Shown in pieces: positions 53,266 to 62,229 of a stretch of 64,000 nt of DNA (its first letter is position 1; each line of letters opens with the position of its first letter). This DNA comes from VRUE01 sp963714155. GTDB taxonomy: Bacteria; Actinomycetota; Thermoleophilia; Solirubrobacterales; 70-9. A model generated the notes under the pieces. That model was given only the letters and a program-made list of their open reading frames with translations. It had not been told where the DNA came from and made no database searches. Location: contig OY970236.1 of assembly GCA_963714155.1 (NCBI GenBank), positions 1,612,001 to 1,676,000 of the forward strand, read 5' to 3'. The translations under genes were made by a program, and so were the position numbers.

Positions 53266-54929
53266 TGCCGGCCGGCAAGCTGCGCGTGCTGCCGCTCGGG
53301 GGACTGGGCGAGATCGGCAAGAACATGACCGTGGTCGAGTACGAAGACCGCATCGTCGTCGTCGACACCGGGCTGATGTTCCCGACCGCCGAGATGCTGG
53401 GCATCGACCTCGTCCTGCCCGACTTCTCCTACCTGCGTGACCGTGTCGACGACATCGAGGCGATCGTGCTCACCCACGGCCACGAGGACCACGTTGGCGC
53501 CCTGCCCTACGTCCTGCGTGAGCTTGGCTTGCCGCCGGTGATCTACAGCGGCCTGCTGACGGTCGGCATGGTTCGCGCCAAGCTCGATGAGCACAAGCTC
53601 GGCAATGCGCCGCTGCAGGAGCTGCCCGCGGGGGAGAAGGTCCAGGCCGGGCCCTTCGAGCTGGAGATGATCCATCTCTCGCACTCGATCCCGGACGCCC
53701 GCGGCGTCCTGCTCACGACCGAGGTCGGCAACGTGTTGATGACCGGCGACTACAAGTTCGACCAGACCCCGGTCGATGGCCGTCCCGCCGACATCTCGCG
53801 GCTGGCAGAACTGGGGCGTGACGGGTTGACGCTGCTCTGCGGCGACTCGACCAATGCCGACCGGCCCGGGGTGGCGCCCTCGGAGTCGAGCGTGGGCCCG
53901 GCGCTGCTCGAGACCTTCGCCTCCTGCGAGGGGCGGATCATCGTCACCTCCTTCGCCTCCAACATCCACCGCGTCCAGCAGGTGATCGACGCCGCCGTGC
54001 AGCTCGATCGCCGGGTGGCGCTGGTCGGGCGCTCGATGCGGAAAAACTTCAACATCGCCTCCAACCTCGGCATCGCCAAGGCGCCGTCCGGTCTCTTCAT
54101 CCAGCCGCGGGAGATCGAGAACTTTCCCGACGAGAAGGTGATCGTGATCTCGACCGGCAGCCAGGGCGAGCCGCTCTCGGCCCTGCGCCGGATGGCCAAC
54201 AACGACCACCGCGACGTCGAGCTGCACTCCGGTGACACCGTCGTCTTCTCGGCGACCCCGGTGCCCGGCAACGAGCGCGCGGTCAACGAGACGATCGACC
54301 GCATCTACGAGATTGGCGCCAAAGTGGTGACCGCCAAGGACGCTCCGATCCACGCCTCCGGGCATGGCTGGCAGGAGGAGCTGAAACTGATGCTCAACCT
54401 GACCAAACCGCGCTACGTCCTGCCCGTGCACGGCGATCATCAGCGCCTGCGCCTGCATGCCGGGTTGGCAGAATCGGTCGGCGTCGAGCCCGAGGACATC
54501 TTCCAGGGGCGCAACGGCCTGCCTTTGGAGATCGATCGGGACGGAGCTCGTTTCGGTGAGGAGATCCACGTCGGCGTGATCTACGTCGATGGCGTCAATG
54601 TCGGCGAGCCCGATGACGTCGCCCTGCGCGACCGCCGCGAGATCTCGGCCGACGGCCTCTTCATCGTCGTTGCCACGATCTCTTCCGAGGACGGCCACGT
54701 GGTCGCCGACCCCGAGGTGCTTTTCCGCGGCGTCGCCTTCCTCGAGGAGGCCGATGCCCTGGTCGAGGATTTGCGCGACTTGGTCGAGGACTCGCTCGAG
54801 GATGCGGCCAACGCCGGTACCCGCGAGCTGCACCTGGTCCAGGAAGACCTGCACGACGCGGTCGCCAAGCTGGTCTACGAGAAGCTGCGCCGCCGTCCGA
54901 TGATCGTCCCGGTCGTCGTCGAGGTCTGA
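53265..54929 (+). CDS. rnj: Ribonuclease J
   Basis: The GTG at 53265 overlaps the dapA stop (TAGTG) and gives 554 residues. The beta-lactamase domain begins KLRVLPLGGLGEIGKNMTVV and has IVLTHGHEDHVGALPY (H71, H73, D75, H76) and the Zn-binding LSHSIPDA. The beta-CASP part has TSFASNIHRVQQVIDAA and STGSQGEPLSAL, then ASGHGWQEEL and LPVHGDHQRL. The C-terminal dimer domain follows. It acts as a 5' exo- and endonuclease in RNA decay and rRNA maturation. Confidence 0.97.
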   Translation: MPAGKLRVLPLGGLGEIGKNMTVVEYEDRIVVVDTGLMFPTAEMLGIDLVLPDFSYLRDRVDDIEAIVLTHGHEDHVGALPYVLRELGLPPVIYSGLLTVGMVRAKLDEHKLGNAPLQELPAGEKVQAGPFELEMIHLSHSIPDARGVLLTTEVGNVLMTGDYKFDQTPVDGRPADISRLAELGRDGLTLLCGDSTNADRPGVAPSESSVGPALLETFASCEGRIIVTSFASNIHRVQQVIDAAVQLDRRVALVGRSMRKNFNIASNLGIAKAPSGLFIQPREIENFPDEKVIVISTGSQGEPLSALRRMANNDHRDVELHSGDTVVFSATPVPGNERAVNETIDRIYEIGAKVVTAKDAPIHASGHGWQEELKLMLNLTKPRYVLPVHGDHQRLRLHAGLAESVGVEPEDIFQGRNGLPLEIDRDGARFGEEIHVGVIYVDGVNVGEPDDVALRDRREISADGLFIVVATISSEDGHVVADPEVLFRGVAFLEEADALVEDLRDLVEDSLEDAANAGTRELHLVQEDLHDAVAKLVYEKLRRRPMIVPVVVEV

Positions 54930-54949
54930 GCTACCCGCGTCAATAAAAG

Positions 54950-54992
54950 GGGCCCACCGGAAGACGTTGGGGAGAGTTCCGGCGGGCCCTGT
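54950..54992. terminator. Bidirectional-looking terminator between rnj and the histidine kinase gene
   Basis: AGGGGCCCACCGGAA and TTCCGGCGGGCCCT form a stem of about 14 pairs around a 13-nt loop. On the minus strand it is followed by CCTTTTATT, so it mainly ends the two-component operon. For rnj on the plus strand the stem is present but the T-tract is weak. Confidence 0.75.
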
Positions 54993-55035
54993 GTCTCGTC
55001 CACGAAGAAAAGTACGACCGCCCGCTAAAGCGGTC

Positions 55036-56517
55036 CTAAAAGATCGGTGCGGGCCGTTGGGCACGCTGGAGGGGCAGCCGCACGCGGAAGAGCGCGCCGC
55101 CGCTCGCTGACTCTGCGACCTCGACCGTGCCGCCGTGGGAGGTCGCAACCGAGCGAACGATGGCCAGGCCGAGCCCGCTGCCGGGGCCAACGGCGGTATC
55201 GGCCGGACCCTCTCCGCGGACGAAGCGATCGAATATCTGCCCGCGCAGCCCTGGCGAGATGCCGGGCCCGTCGTCACCCACTTCGACCACGGCGTCGGCG
55301 CCACTCTCATGCACGCTCAGCTCGATCCGCGCGCCCGCTTGCGTATGGCGGGCGGCGTTGTCGAGCAGGTTCAAGACCATGCGGTGCAGCTCGTCCGGGT
55401 TGCCCTCGACCGGCATGGCGCGCTCGTTGTCGATTTCGAGCAAGCGATCGCCGAGGACGGGGGCCAGCTCGGCGGCGGCGTTGCCGGCGATCTCGGCGAG
55501 ATCGCAAGGTCGGTGTTTGCCCGCCCGCCCGGCATCGGCGCGGGCCAGCAGAAGCAGGTCGGCGACCAGGCGACTCATTCGTTTTGAAGAGCGCAAGGCG
55601 GACTCGACCATCGCCCGGTCTTCATCCTGGCTCGGTGCCTGCAGCGAGGCCTGCAGCAACTCGAGGTTGGCGAGCACGCTGGTCAGCGGCGTGCGCAGCT
55701 CGTGTGAGGCGTCGGCAACGAACTCGCGCTGCTTCTTCAGCGCCGCCTCGCGCTCGGTGCGGGCGGCGTCGAGTGAGCGCAGCATCTGCTCGAGTGTGCG
55801 GGCGAGCTCGCCGACCTCGTCGGTGACCTTCGGGTCCGGCATGTGGCCGGAGGGGTCGCCGGTGGCCGTGATCTGCCGTGCTGTAGCGGTCAGGGCGGAG
55901 ATCGGTCGCATCGCTCGCGCGGCGATTGCCAGGCCGGCGAGGCTGGCGAGCAGGGTGCCGCCGAGGATGCCGGCGGCGATGAAGAGCCAGAGGCGGTCGA
56001 TCGTCGAATCGACGTGGGCGATGCTGCGCCCGTACTGGACATAGCCGGTTACTTCGCCGGCTTCGTTCGTGATCAGGGCGGTAGCGACTCGCAGCTCTCC
56101 CTGGCTCGAGAGGCCGCCGCTTGGCGGTCCCATCGGCGCGGCGCCTTCGCTTTCCTTGATCAGGTTGCCGTTGACGTCGAGAACCCGTGCGGAGGCGCTG
56201 TCCGGACGGACGAAATCGTCGAGCTGTGGCCCTCGCTTGACCGAGATCGTGCCCAGCGGGGTGTAGACGATGCGGAATTCGCGCGCCAGCGTTTGGGCGG
56301 CGTCGCTCACCTCGCGGTTGAAGTCGTCGCGGATCCGGCTCGTCGCCACCTGGCCGATCACGGCGCCGAAGACGAGCAGGATAACTAGGGTCAATCCCGC
56401 CGAAACTCCTGCCAATCGCCAGCGAACCGGCCACGAGGAGGGCCTCAGGCGACCGCCCCGTGGCGCGCTCGGTCGCCGTCCCTGGGTCTTTGTCTGGCGA
56501 CGCCTGAACCCCGTCAC
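55036..56517 (-). CDS. Sensor histidine kinase (HAMP, HisKA, HATPase)
   Basis: The 493-residue protein has a basic N-terminus, TM1 (~37-58), an outside sensor region of ~115 residues (60-175), TM2 (~177-200), a HAMP linker to ~255, the phosphoacceptor stretch FVADASHELRTPLTS (H272), and an ATPase domain with MVLNLLDNAARHT, VEVGDDGPGISPG and GSGLGLAIVRSVA. It phosphorylates the regulator encoded 3 bp upstream. The sensed signal is unknown. It resembles MprB/TcrY-type kinases of Actinomycetota. Confidence 0.93.
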   Translation of the reverse strand: MTGFRRRQTKTQGRRPSAPRGGRLRPSSWPVRWRLAGVSAGLTLVILLVFGAVIGQVATSRIRDDFNREVSDAAQTLAREFRIVYTPLGTISVKRGPQLDDFVRPDSASARVLDVNGNLIKESEGAAPMGPPSGGLSSQGELRVATALITNEAGEVTGYVQYGRSIAHVDSTIDRLWLFIAAGILGGTLLASLAGLAIAARAMRPISALTATARQITATGDPSGHMPDPKVTDEVGELARTLEQMLRSLDAARTEREAALKKQREFVADASHELRTPLTSVLANLELLQASLQAPSQDEDRAMVESALRSSKRMSRLVADLLLLARADAGRAGKHRPCDLAEIAGNAAAELAPVLGDRLLEIDNERAMPVEGNPDELHRMVLNLLDNAARHTQAGARIELSVHESGADAVVEVGDDGPGISPGLRGQIFDRFVRGEGPADTAVGPGSGLGLAIVRSVATSHGGTVEVAESASGGALFRVRLPLQRAQRPAPIF

Positions 56518-56520
56518 GAC

Positions 56521-57216
56521 TTACTCCTTGAGGACGTAGCCGGCGCCGCGTTTCGTGTGCAGGAGGCGCGTCTCGCCACCTTCCTCCAGCTTGCGGCGCA
56601 GGTTGGAGATGAAGACATCGATCGTGTTCGTCGCCGCGGTCGGGTCGTAGCCCCAGACGTCATCGAGCAGGCGCTCGCGGGAGACGACGAGGCGCTCGTT
56701 GCGCATCAGGTACTCGAGCAGCTCGAACTCGCGGTTGGTCAGCTCCAGCTCGCGTTCGCCGCGCTTGACCTCGCGCGTGTCGGGGTTGAGGGCGAGGTCG
56801 CCGACCTCGATCGAGGCGGCGCCCCGCGGCGGCCGGCGGCGCAGCAGGGCGCGGATCCGCGCCAGCAGCTCCTGGCGCTCAAAGGGCTTGACCAGGTAGT
56901 CATCGGCGCCGCTGTCGAGGCCGCTGACCCGGTCCTCGGTCTCGGCCCGCGCGGTCAGCATCAGGATCGGCACATCGCCTTCGGCGCGCAGGCGCCGGCA
57001 GACCTCGACCCCATCGAGGCGGGGGAGGCCGAGGTCGAGGACGACGAGATCTGGAACGAAGCCGGTGGCTACGTCGAGCGCGTCGACGCCGTCGGCCGAG
57101 GTCTTCACCTCGTAGCCCTCCTGCCTCAGCGAGCGGCGCAGGACGTCGGCAATCTCCGCATCGTCCTCGACGACGAGCACGCGGCCGGTGGTCACTTCTG
57201 GGTCGCTGGTCAGCAT
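56521..57216 (-). CDS. OmpR/PhoB-family response regulator
   Basis: The 231-residue protein has a complete receiver: VLVVEDDAEIADVLRRSL with the acidic pair, VVLDLGLPRLDG with phosphoacceptor D61, MLTAR, and DYLVKPFERQE with the conserved Lys. The C-terminal winged helix has RELELTNREFELLEYLMRNE and TIDVFISNLRRKLEEG. A TAACAT box (57230-57225) lies 8 bp before the ATG, so the mRNA may be leaderless. It is divergent from ftsK; target genes are not known. Confidence 0.95.
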   Translation of the reverse strand: MLTSDPEVTTGRVLVVEDDAEIADVLRRSLRQEGYEVKTSADGVDALDVATGFVPDLVVLDLGLPRLDGVEVCRRLRAEGDVPILMLTARAETEDRVSGLDSGADDYLVKPFERQELLARIRALLRRRPPRGAASIEVGDLALNPDTREVKRGERELELTNREFELLEYLMRNERLVVSRERLLDDVWGYDPTAATNTIDVFISNLRRKLEEGGETRLLHTKRGAGYVLKE

Positions 57217-57333
57217 CTCGGTCGATGTTAGACGGGCAAAGCGCGAATGCGGCGGAGATTTACCTCTGGTTTAGGCCGTGTGCAGGGCACTCGGCGCGCA
57301 GGGGTAGGCGGCCGAGTGTCGAAGGGGCTGCCC

Positions 57334-59481
57334 ATGTTCGTGCGTAACAAGAAGCGCGGTAAAGCCGCGCGCCGCAAGCCGCAAGCGAAATCCAAAGCTG
57401 CCGCCAAGGGGAGGCTGCATTTGCCGCGGGCCCTGGAGCAGCGGCACCTGGATCTCATTGGCTTGTTCCTGATCGCCTTCGGCGTCTACCTGAGCTTCGT
57501 TCTGTTCTTCGGCTGGGAGGGGGGCAAGGTCGGTTATGGGATCGAAACCGGGCTCGTCTACCTGTTCGGCACGGTTGGCGCGCGGATCGCGACGGTCCTG
57601 ATGCTGATCGTTGGTGGGCTACTGGTCACCGGGACTTCGATCTCGACGCTCTTCCGCGGAATCGGTCGCGCCCTGCGCCGGATCTTCATGGGCAGTCGCG
57701 GGGTGGCACAGACGGCGATCCAGACCAGGCGGGACCGCCAGGAGGAAAAGACCTTCTCCTTTGAGACCCAAGCTGGGCCCACGGACGTGATGAGCGCCTA
57801 TCCGGAGGAGGACGACGTCGAGCCCACGGTTGCCCTGGTCGAGGAGCCGGAGGACGTGGCCGAGGAGGCCGTCACCGAGAGCTTCGACGCCGAGCTGGCC
57901 GCGATCGAGGCCGAGGAAGATGCCGTGGCCGTCGATCCGATCCCCGAGCCGGAGCAAGTCGCACTGACCCCGCAAGGCAACAAGCGCGGGGTCACGATCT
58001 CGGAGGGCATTGACTACAAGCCGCCGCCGGCCAAATCCCTGGAACGGGGTAAAGGCGATAAGGGCGTCGACCCGCGCGATCACGAGATCGTCGGCCGCAA
58101 GCTGGTCGAGACGCTCGCGCACTTCAAGGTCGAGGCGAAGATCGTCGGCATCGTCAGCGGGCCGCACGTCTCCCGCTACGAACTGCGCCTGGCGCCGGGC
58201 ACCAAGGTGAAGAAGGTGACCGAGCTCTCCAACGACCTCGCTTACGCCCTGGCGTCGACCGATATCCGCATCCTCGCGCCGATCCCCGGCAAGCAGGCGG
58301 TCGGGGTCGAGGTGCCGAACGCGCGCCGCCGCATCGTCCGCCTCGGCGACATCTACTCCCCTCGCCCCGAGAAGACCTCGCCGCTGGTCGCCTGGCTTGG
58401 CAAGGGAATCGACGGCAACCCCGTCTGGACGGATCTGGCGAAGATGCCGCACGTGCTGGTCGCCGGCACCACCGGCTCGGGCAAGTCCGGCTGCGTCAAC
58501 GCGATCCTCTCCTCGATCCTGATGCAGGCCTCGCCCAACGACGTGCGCCTGGTCCTGGTCGACCCCAAGCAGGTCGAGCTCAACCATTACGAGAACGTCC
58601 CTCACCTGCTCACGCCCGTGGTCACCTCGCCGCGCCTGGCCGCCAACGTGCTGGCCAACCTGATCGGCGAGATGGAGAGCCGCTACGGGATCATGGGCCA
58701 GGCTCGCTGCCGCAACCTGGCCGAGCTCAACCGCGCCCGCGCCAAGGCCGGCGAACCGCCCTTGCCGCACATCCTCTGCGTGATCGACGAGCTCGCGGAC
58801 CTGATGATGGTCTCCCCGGCCGAGGTCGAGGACTCGATCATCCGCCTCGCCCAGAAGTCGCGCGCCACCGGCATCCACCTGGTGCTGGCGACGCAGCGCC
58901 CCTCGACCGACATCATCACCGGCACGATCAAGGTCAACATCCCGGCCCGCATCGCCTTCGCCGTCTCCTCGCAGACCGATTCCCGCGTGATCCTCGACCA
59001 AGGCGGCGCCGAGGCCCTGCTCGGGCAGGGCGACATGCTCTTCCGCGGCGCCGGTACCTCGAAGCTGCAGCGGATCCAGGGCGCCTTCGTCACCGAGGAG
59101 GAGACCGCCCGCATCACCAACCACTGGGCCAAGCAGGGCGAACCCGAATTCGAGGCCGAGCTGCTCGAGGTGCATGAGGAGAAGGGCGTCGAAACCGAGG
59201 GCGACTTCGATCCAGACAGCGACGATCTGCTCGACGACGCGATCCGCGTCGTGGTCGAGACCGAAACCGCTTCGGTCTCGATGATCCAGCGGCGCCTGCG
59301 GGTCGGCTACACCCGCGCCGGCCGCCTGATCGACATGCTCGAGCGCCGCGGCGTGATCTCCGGTTACGAAGGCTCCAAACCGCGTCAGGTGCTCGTCACC
59401 CAGGCTGACTTGGGCCGCCTCACAGGCGGTGGCGACGCTCAAGTAGCTGAGCCCGAGGCTTCACCGGTCGCACCGGAGTAG
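57334..59481 (+). CDS. ftsK: FtsK/SpoIIIE-family DNA translocase
   Basis: The ATG at 57334 follows an AAGGGG ribosome site; a GTG at 57316 is also possible. The 715-residue protein has a basic N-terminus and only about two clear membrane segments (HLDLIGLFLIAFGVYLSFVL and GTVGARIATVLMLIVGGLLV), fewer than the usual four. An acidic linker follows. The motor has HVLVAGTTGSGKSGCVNAIL (Walker A), LCVIDELADLMM (Walker B) and ATQRPSTDIITGTIK. The C-terminal winged-helix gamma domain starts near residue ~635 (SVSMIQRRLRVGYTRAGRLI). It pumps chromosome ends through the closing septum. Confidence 0.95.
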   Translation: MFVRNKKRGKAARRKPQAKSKAAAKGRLHLPRALEQRHLDLIGLFLIAFGVYLSFVLFFGWEGGKVGYGIETGLVYLFGTVGARIATVLMLIVGGLLVTGTSISTLFRGIGRALRRIFMGSRGVAQTAIQTRRDRQEEKTFSFETQAGPTDVMSAYPEEDDVEPTVALVEEPEDVAEEAVTESFDAELAAIEAEEDAVAVDPIPEPEQVALTPQGNKRGVTISEGIDYKPPPAKSLERGKGDKGVDPRDHEIVGRKLVETLAHFKVEAKIVGIVSGPHVSRYELRLAPGTKVKKVTELSNDLAYALASTDIRILAPIPGKQAVGVEVPNARRRIVRLGDIYSPRPEKTSPLVAWLGKGIDGNPVWTDLAKMPHVLVAGTTGSGKSGCVNAILSSILMQASPNDVRLVLVDPKQVELNHYENVPHLLTPVVTSPRLAANVLANLIGEMESRYGIMGQARCRNLAELNRARAKAGEPPLPHILCVIDELADLMMVSPAEVEDSIIRLAQKSRATGIHLVLATQRPSTDIITGTIKVNIPARIAFAVSSQTDSRVILDQGGAEALLGQGDMLFRGAGTSKLQRIQGAFVTEEETARITNHWAKQGEPEFEAELLEVHEEKGVETEGDFDPDSDDLLDDAIRVVVETETASVSMIQRRLRVGYTRAGRLIDMLERRGVISGYEGSKPRQVLVTQADLGRLTGGGDAQVAEPEASPVAPE

Positions 59482-59502
59482 TTCCGGTAGGACAATGTCC
59501 GC

Positions 59503-60267
59503 ATGGACAGCGGTGTCGGCACGATCCTGCGCCAAGCGCGGAATCGCCGCAAAGTCGAACTTTCCGAGGTTGAGGCGGCGACGAGGATCCGCCTGCGCTA
59601 CCTGCGCGCGATCGAGGACGAAGAATGGGACGTCCTGCCCGGCGGCTTCTACACCCGGGGCTTCATTCGTACCTACGCGGCGTTCCTCGGCCTCGACGGC
59701 GAGCGCCTGGCTGATGATTACCGCGGCAGCGTCGAACGCTGGCACCGCGCCCCGGCCGAGCAGACGCAGCGGGACAGCGACGGCGCGCCTCGCGAGCGCT
59801 CGGGTATTCCACTCGCCGCCCTGGTCGTTGTCGCGGTGGTCGCGGTAGCGGTGGTTGCGATCGTCGCCATTCCCAGCGGCGGCGGGGACGAGGGCGAAGG
59901 CGGGAATAGGGCTCCCACGCCCGCGAACAAGGGCAACGCGGCGGCGGGGAAAGCCGGGTCGAGCCCATCGCCGGCGCCGCGACCGGGCGTCTCGGTGGAG
60001 CTTGCGGCCAACGCCGAAGTCTGGATCTGCATGCTGAACGGAGGCGGCAGGGAACTGGTCGACGGCCTGATACTTGAAGCGGGTGGGGAAGAGGGGCCCT
60101 TTCACTCCGGTAGCTTCACGGTCTCCTTCGGCAACGGCGAGGTCACGATGCTCATCGACGGCAGGGAAGCGGAAATACCGGAGACGTCCAGCCCGATCGG
60201 CTACGCGATCGACTCCTCGGGCAAGCTGACCGAGCTCGACGAAGCGGAACGGCCCACCTGCGCATGA
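59503..60267 (+). CDS. RodZ-like membrane protein with HTH and DUF4115-type domain
   Basis: The 254-residue protein has an N-terminal cro/C1-type helix-turn-helix of RodZ type (GTILRQARNRRKVELSEVEA, TRIRLRYLRAIEDEEWDVLP, GGFYTRGFIRTYAAFLGLD). A linker, one membrane segment (103-123) and an outer Pro/Ala/Gly region follow, then a beta-rich domain from ~165 with VWICMLNGGGRELVDGLI resembling DUF4115. In rod-shaped bacteria RodZ ties MreB to the wall machinery; in Actinomycetota its role is unclear. It overlaps cinA by 4 nt. Confidence 0.85.
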   Translation: MDSGVGTILRQARNRRKVELSEVEAATRIRLRYLRAIEDEEWDVLPGGFYTRGFIRTYAAFLGLDGERLADDYRGSVERWHRAPAEQTQRDSDGAPRERSGIPLAALVVVAVVAVAVVAIVAIPSGGGDEGEGGNRAPTPANKGNAAAGKAGSSPSPAPRPGVSVELAANAEVWICMLNGGGRELVDGLILEAGGEEGPFHSGSFTVSFGNGEVTMLIDGREAEIPETSSPIGYAIDSSGKLTELDEAERPTCA

Positions 60268-61544
60268 GCGATGTAAGGGCGGGGATAGTGGTTACCGGGA
60301 CCGAGGTCCTGACCGGGCGGATCAGCGACCGCAACGGGCCCTGGCTCTCGGAACAGCTGGCCGCGCTTGGCGTCGACGTCGCTCACATCCTCGTCGTCGG
60401 CGATCGGCCGGACGACCTCGAGGCGGCGCTGCACTTCATGGCGGCCGAGGACATGAACCTGATCGTCACCTCGGGTGGGCTCGGTCCGACCGCGGACGAC
60501 CTCACGGCGGAGGTAGTTGGCAAGTTCGCCGGGCGCGAGATGGTCCTCGACGAGGAGGTGGAGGAGAAGATCGAGACGATCCTGCGCAACTTCGCCCGCA
60601 GCTTCAAATTCGATCCCGAGGCGGTGCGTGAGGCCAACCGCAAGCAGGCGATCGTGCCCGAGGGGTCGATCGCGCTCGACCCGGTTGGGACGGCGCCGGG
60701 GCTGGTCGTGCCGGCGAACGGTCGCGTCGTCGTCGTCCTGCCCGGGCCGCCGCGCGAGCTGCAGCCGATGTGGCCGGTGGCTGTCGCGGCCGAGCCGGTG
60801 GCAGCGGTACTGGGGCGCGCGACGCCGCTGCACGGCTACACGCTGCGGATGTTCGGCGTTCCCGAGTCGGAGATCGCGAAGAGCCTGCGTGAGATCGAGG
60901 AGGGGGGCGTCGCCCTGCCGGAGGTTGAGATCACGACCTGCCTGCGCCGCGGCGAGATTGAGATCGACGTGCGTTACCGCGACGCCGCCCAGGCCACGGC
61001 TGAGGCGGTGAGGAGCGGCCTACAGGTGCGTCATCCACGCCATCTCTTCAGCCTCGAGGGAGAGACGATCGATTCCCAGGTCGCGACCTTGTTGGCGGGT
61101 CACCGGCTCGGCCTGGCCGAGTCCTGCAGCGGTGGCCTGCTGGCGGCGCGGATCACCAACCTGCCCGGCGCCTCGGCCTACATGGCCGGCAGCGTCGTCT
61201 CCTACTCAAATGAGGCAAAGGTCAAGCTGCTCGGCGTCGATCCGGCGCTGATCGAACAGAAGGGTGCGGTCTCGCTCGAGGTGGCCGAGCAGATGGCGAT
61301 CGGCGCCATCGATCGCTTCGGAGCCGACGTCGCCGTCTCGATCACCGGGATCGCTGGTCCCGATGGCGGCACGGAGGAGAAGCCGGTCGGCTACGTCTGC
61401 TTCCACGCCCGCCTCGCCGACGGTACGGCCCTGGCCCGCGATCCGGTCATTCCCGGCGGTCGCGCCGACATCCGCGAACGCTCGGCACTGGTCGGCATGC
61501 ACCTGCTTCGCCTCCTGCTCAACGGCGAAGACGCGCCCCTGTAG
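60264..61544 (+). CDS. cinA: CinA family protein (molybdopterin-binding and nicotinamide nucleotide amidase domains)
   Basis: The 426-residue protein begins AGIVVTGTEVLTGRISDRNG and has VTSGGLGPTADDLTAEV, the MoaB/MoeA-like COG1058 domain, with LPGPPRELQPMWP. The C-terminal domain (from ~268) has LAESCSGGLLAARITNLPGA and VSITGIAGPDGGTEEKPVGY, the PncC amidase that deamidates NMN. CinA genes usually precede recA, as here with thpR between. Role: NAD recycling or nucleotide-sugar-like hydrolysis of ADP-ribose. Confidence 0.94.
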   Translation: MSDVRAGIVVTGTEVLTGRISDRNGPWLSEQLAALGVDVAHILVVGDRPDDLEAALHFMAAEDMNLIVTSGGLGPTADDLTAEVVGKFAGREMVLDEEVEEKIETILRNFARSFKFDPEAVREANRKQAIVPEGSIALDPVGTAPGLVVPANGRVVVVLPGPPRELQPMWPVAVAAEPVAAVLGRATPLHGYTLRMFGVPESEIAKSLREIEEGGVALPEVEITTCLRRGEIEIDVRYRDAAQATAEAVRSGLQVRHPRHLFSLEGETIDSQVATLLAGHRLGLAESCSGGLLAARITNLPGASAYMAGSVVSYSNEAKVKLLGVDPALIEQKGAVSLEVAEQMAIGAIDRFGADVAVSITGIAGPDGGTEEKPVGYVCFHARLADGTALARDPVIPGGRADIRERSALVGMHLLRLLLNGEDAPL

Positions 61545-61613
61545 GGCGAGTCGGCACGCAACCGTGACATTGGCGCGTTGTCACGCGCGTCGGCGCGGCG
61601 TAGCGTGGCGGCG

Positions 61614-62216
61614 GTGACGAAGGAGAGATTGAAGAGCCCGCGAGCACGCCTCTTTGTGGCCCTGGACCTGCCGGATGCCCTGCGCGGGGGGATCGCCGCC
61701 TGGGGGCGCGAGGAGCTGCGCGACCCGGCGCTGCGGGCGGTGGTGCCCGAGTCGTTGCACATCACGCTTGCCTTCCTTGGCTATCTGCCCGAGCAGGAGA
61801 TCGAGCCGCTGGCCGAGGTCGTCGAGGGCCTCGAGGCGGCGGCCCCATCGATCGAGCTCGGCAGGCCGGTGGCAAAGCCATCGCTGAGGCGGGCCCACCT
61901 CTTCGCGCTCCCAGCGACGTCCTCCGGCGCTGTGGCCCTGCAATTGGAATTGGAGGACGCGCTCGTCGCCAAACAGCTCTACAGGCCGGAGAAGCGATCG
62001 TTTTGGCCACATGTGACCGTGGCCAGGGTCAAGTCCACGGGGCGGGGAACGAGGCGTCCGGCGACGGTCGAGAGACCTCCCCGCGCGCTGCCCAAAAGGC
62101 TCTTAGAACCCGCTCTTTGCGTCCGGGTGACGCTCTACCGTTCTGTACTCCAGCCGCAGGGTTCGCGATACGCCCCGCTGGCGCAAGTCGAGCTGTCCCG
62201 AGACGGGCGGCAGTGA
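61614..62216 (+). CDS. thpR: RNA 2',3'-cyclic phosphodiesterase (LigT/ThpR family)
   Basis: From the GTG at 61614 the protein has 200 residues; a TTG at 61578 in the same frame is an alternative. It has RARLFVALDLPDALR at the start and the two HxTx motifs of 2H phosphoesterases, ESLHITLAFLG and FWPHVTVARVK. These place the paired catalytic His on either side of the central cleft. It opens 2',3'-cyclic phosphates on RNA. The gene lies between cinA and recA, a frequent order. Confidence 0.9.
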   Translation: MTKERLKSPRARLFVALDLPDALRGGIAAWGREELRDPALRAVVPESLHITLAFLGYLPEQEIEPLAEVVEGLEAAAPSIELGRPVAKPSLRRAHLFALPATSSGAVALQLELEDALVAKQLYRPEKRSFWPHVTVARVKSTGRGTRRPATVERPPRALPKRLLEPALCVRVTLYRSVLQPQGSRYAPLAQVELSRDGRQ

Positions 62217-62229
62217 GGTGAAAGAAGAG

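Noticed and set aside
54950..54992. Treating the rnj/kinase terminator as a fifth copy of the palindromic repeat
   Set aside because: Its minus-strand half resembles CTTCCGGTG...CCTTTTATT, but the loop, length and the other arm differ, and it lies between convergent genes as a normal terminator.
53262..55310. Minus-strand open frame (682 codons) opposite rnj that runs through the terminator
   Set aside because: It crosses a terminator, contains no known motif and lies opposite a certain RNase J gene.
57619..59442. Minus-strand open frame opposite ftsK
   Set aside because: Composition shadow of a GC-rich gene; the translocase motor motifs are on the plus strand.
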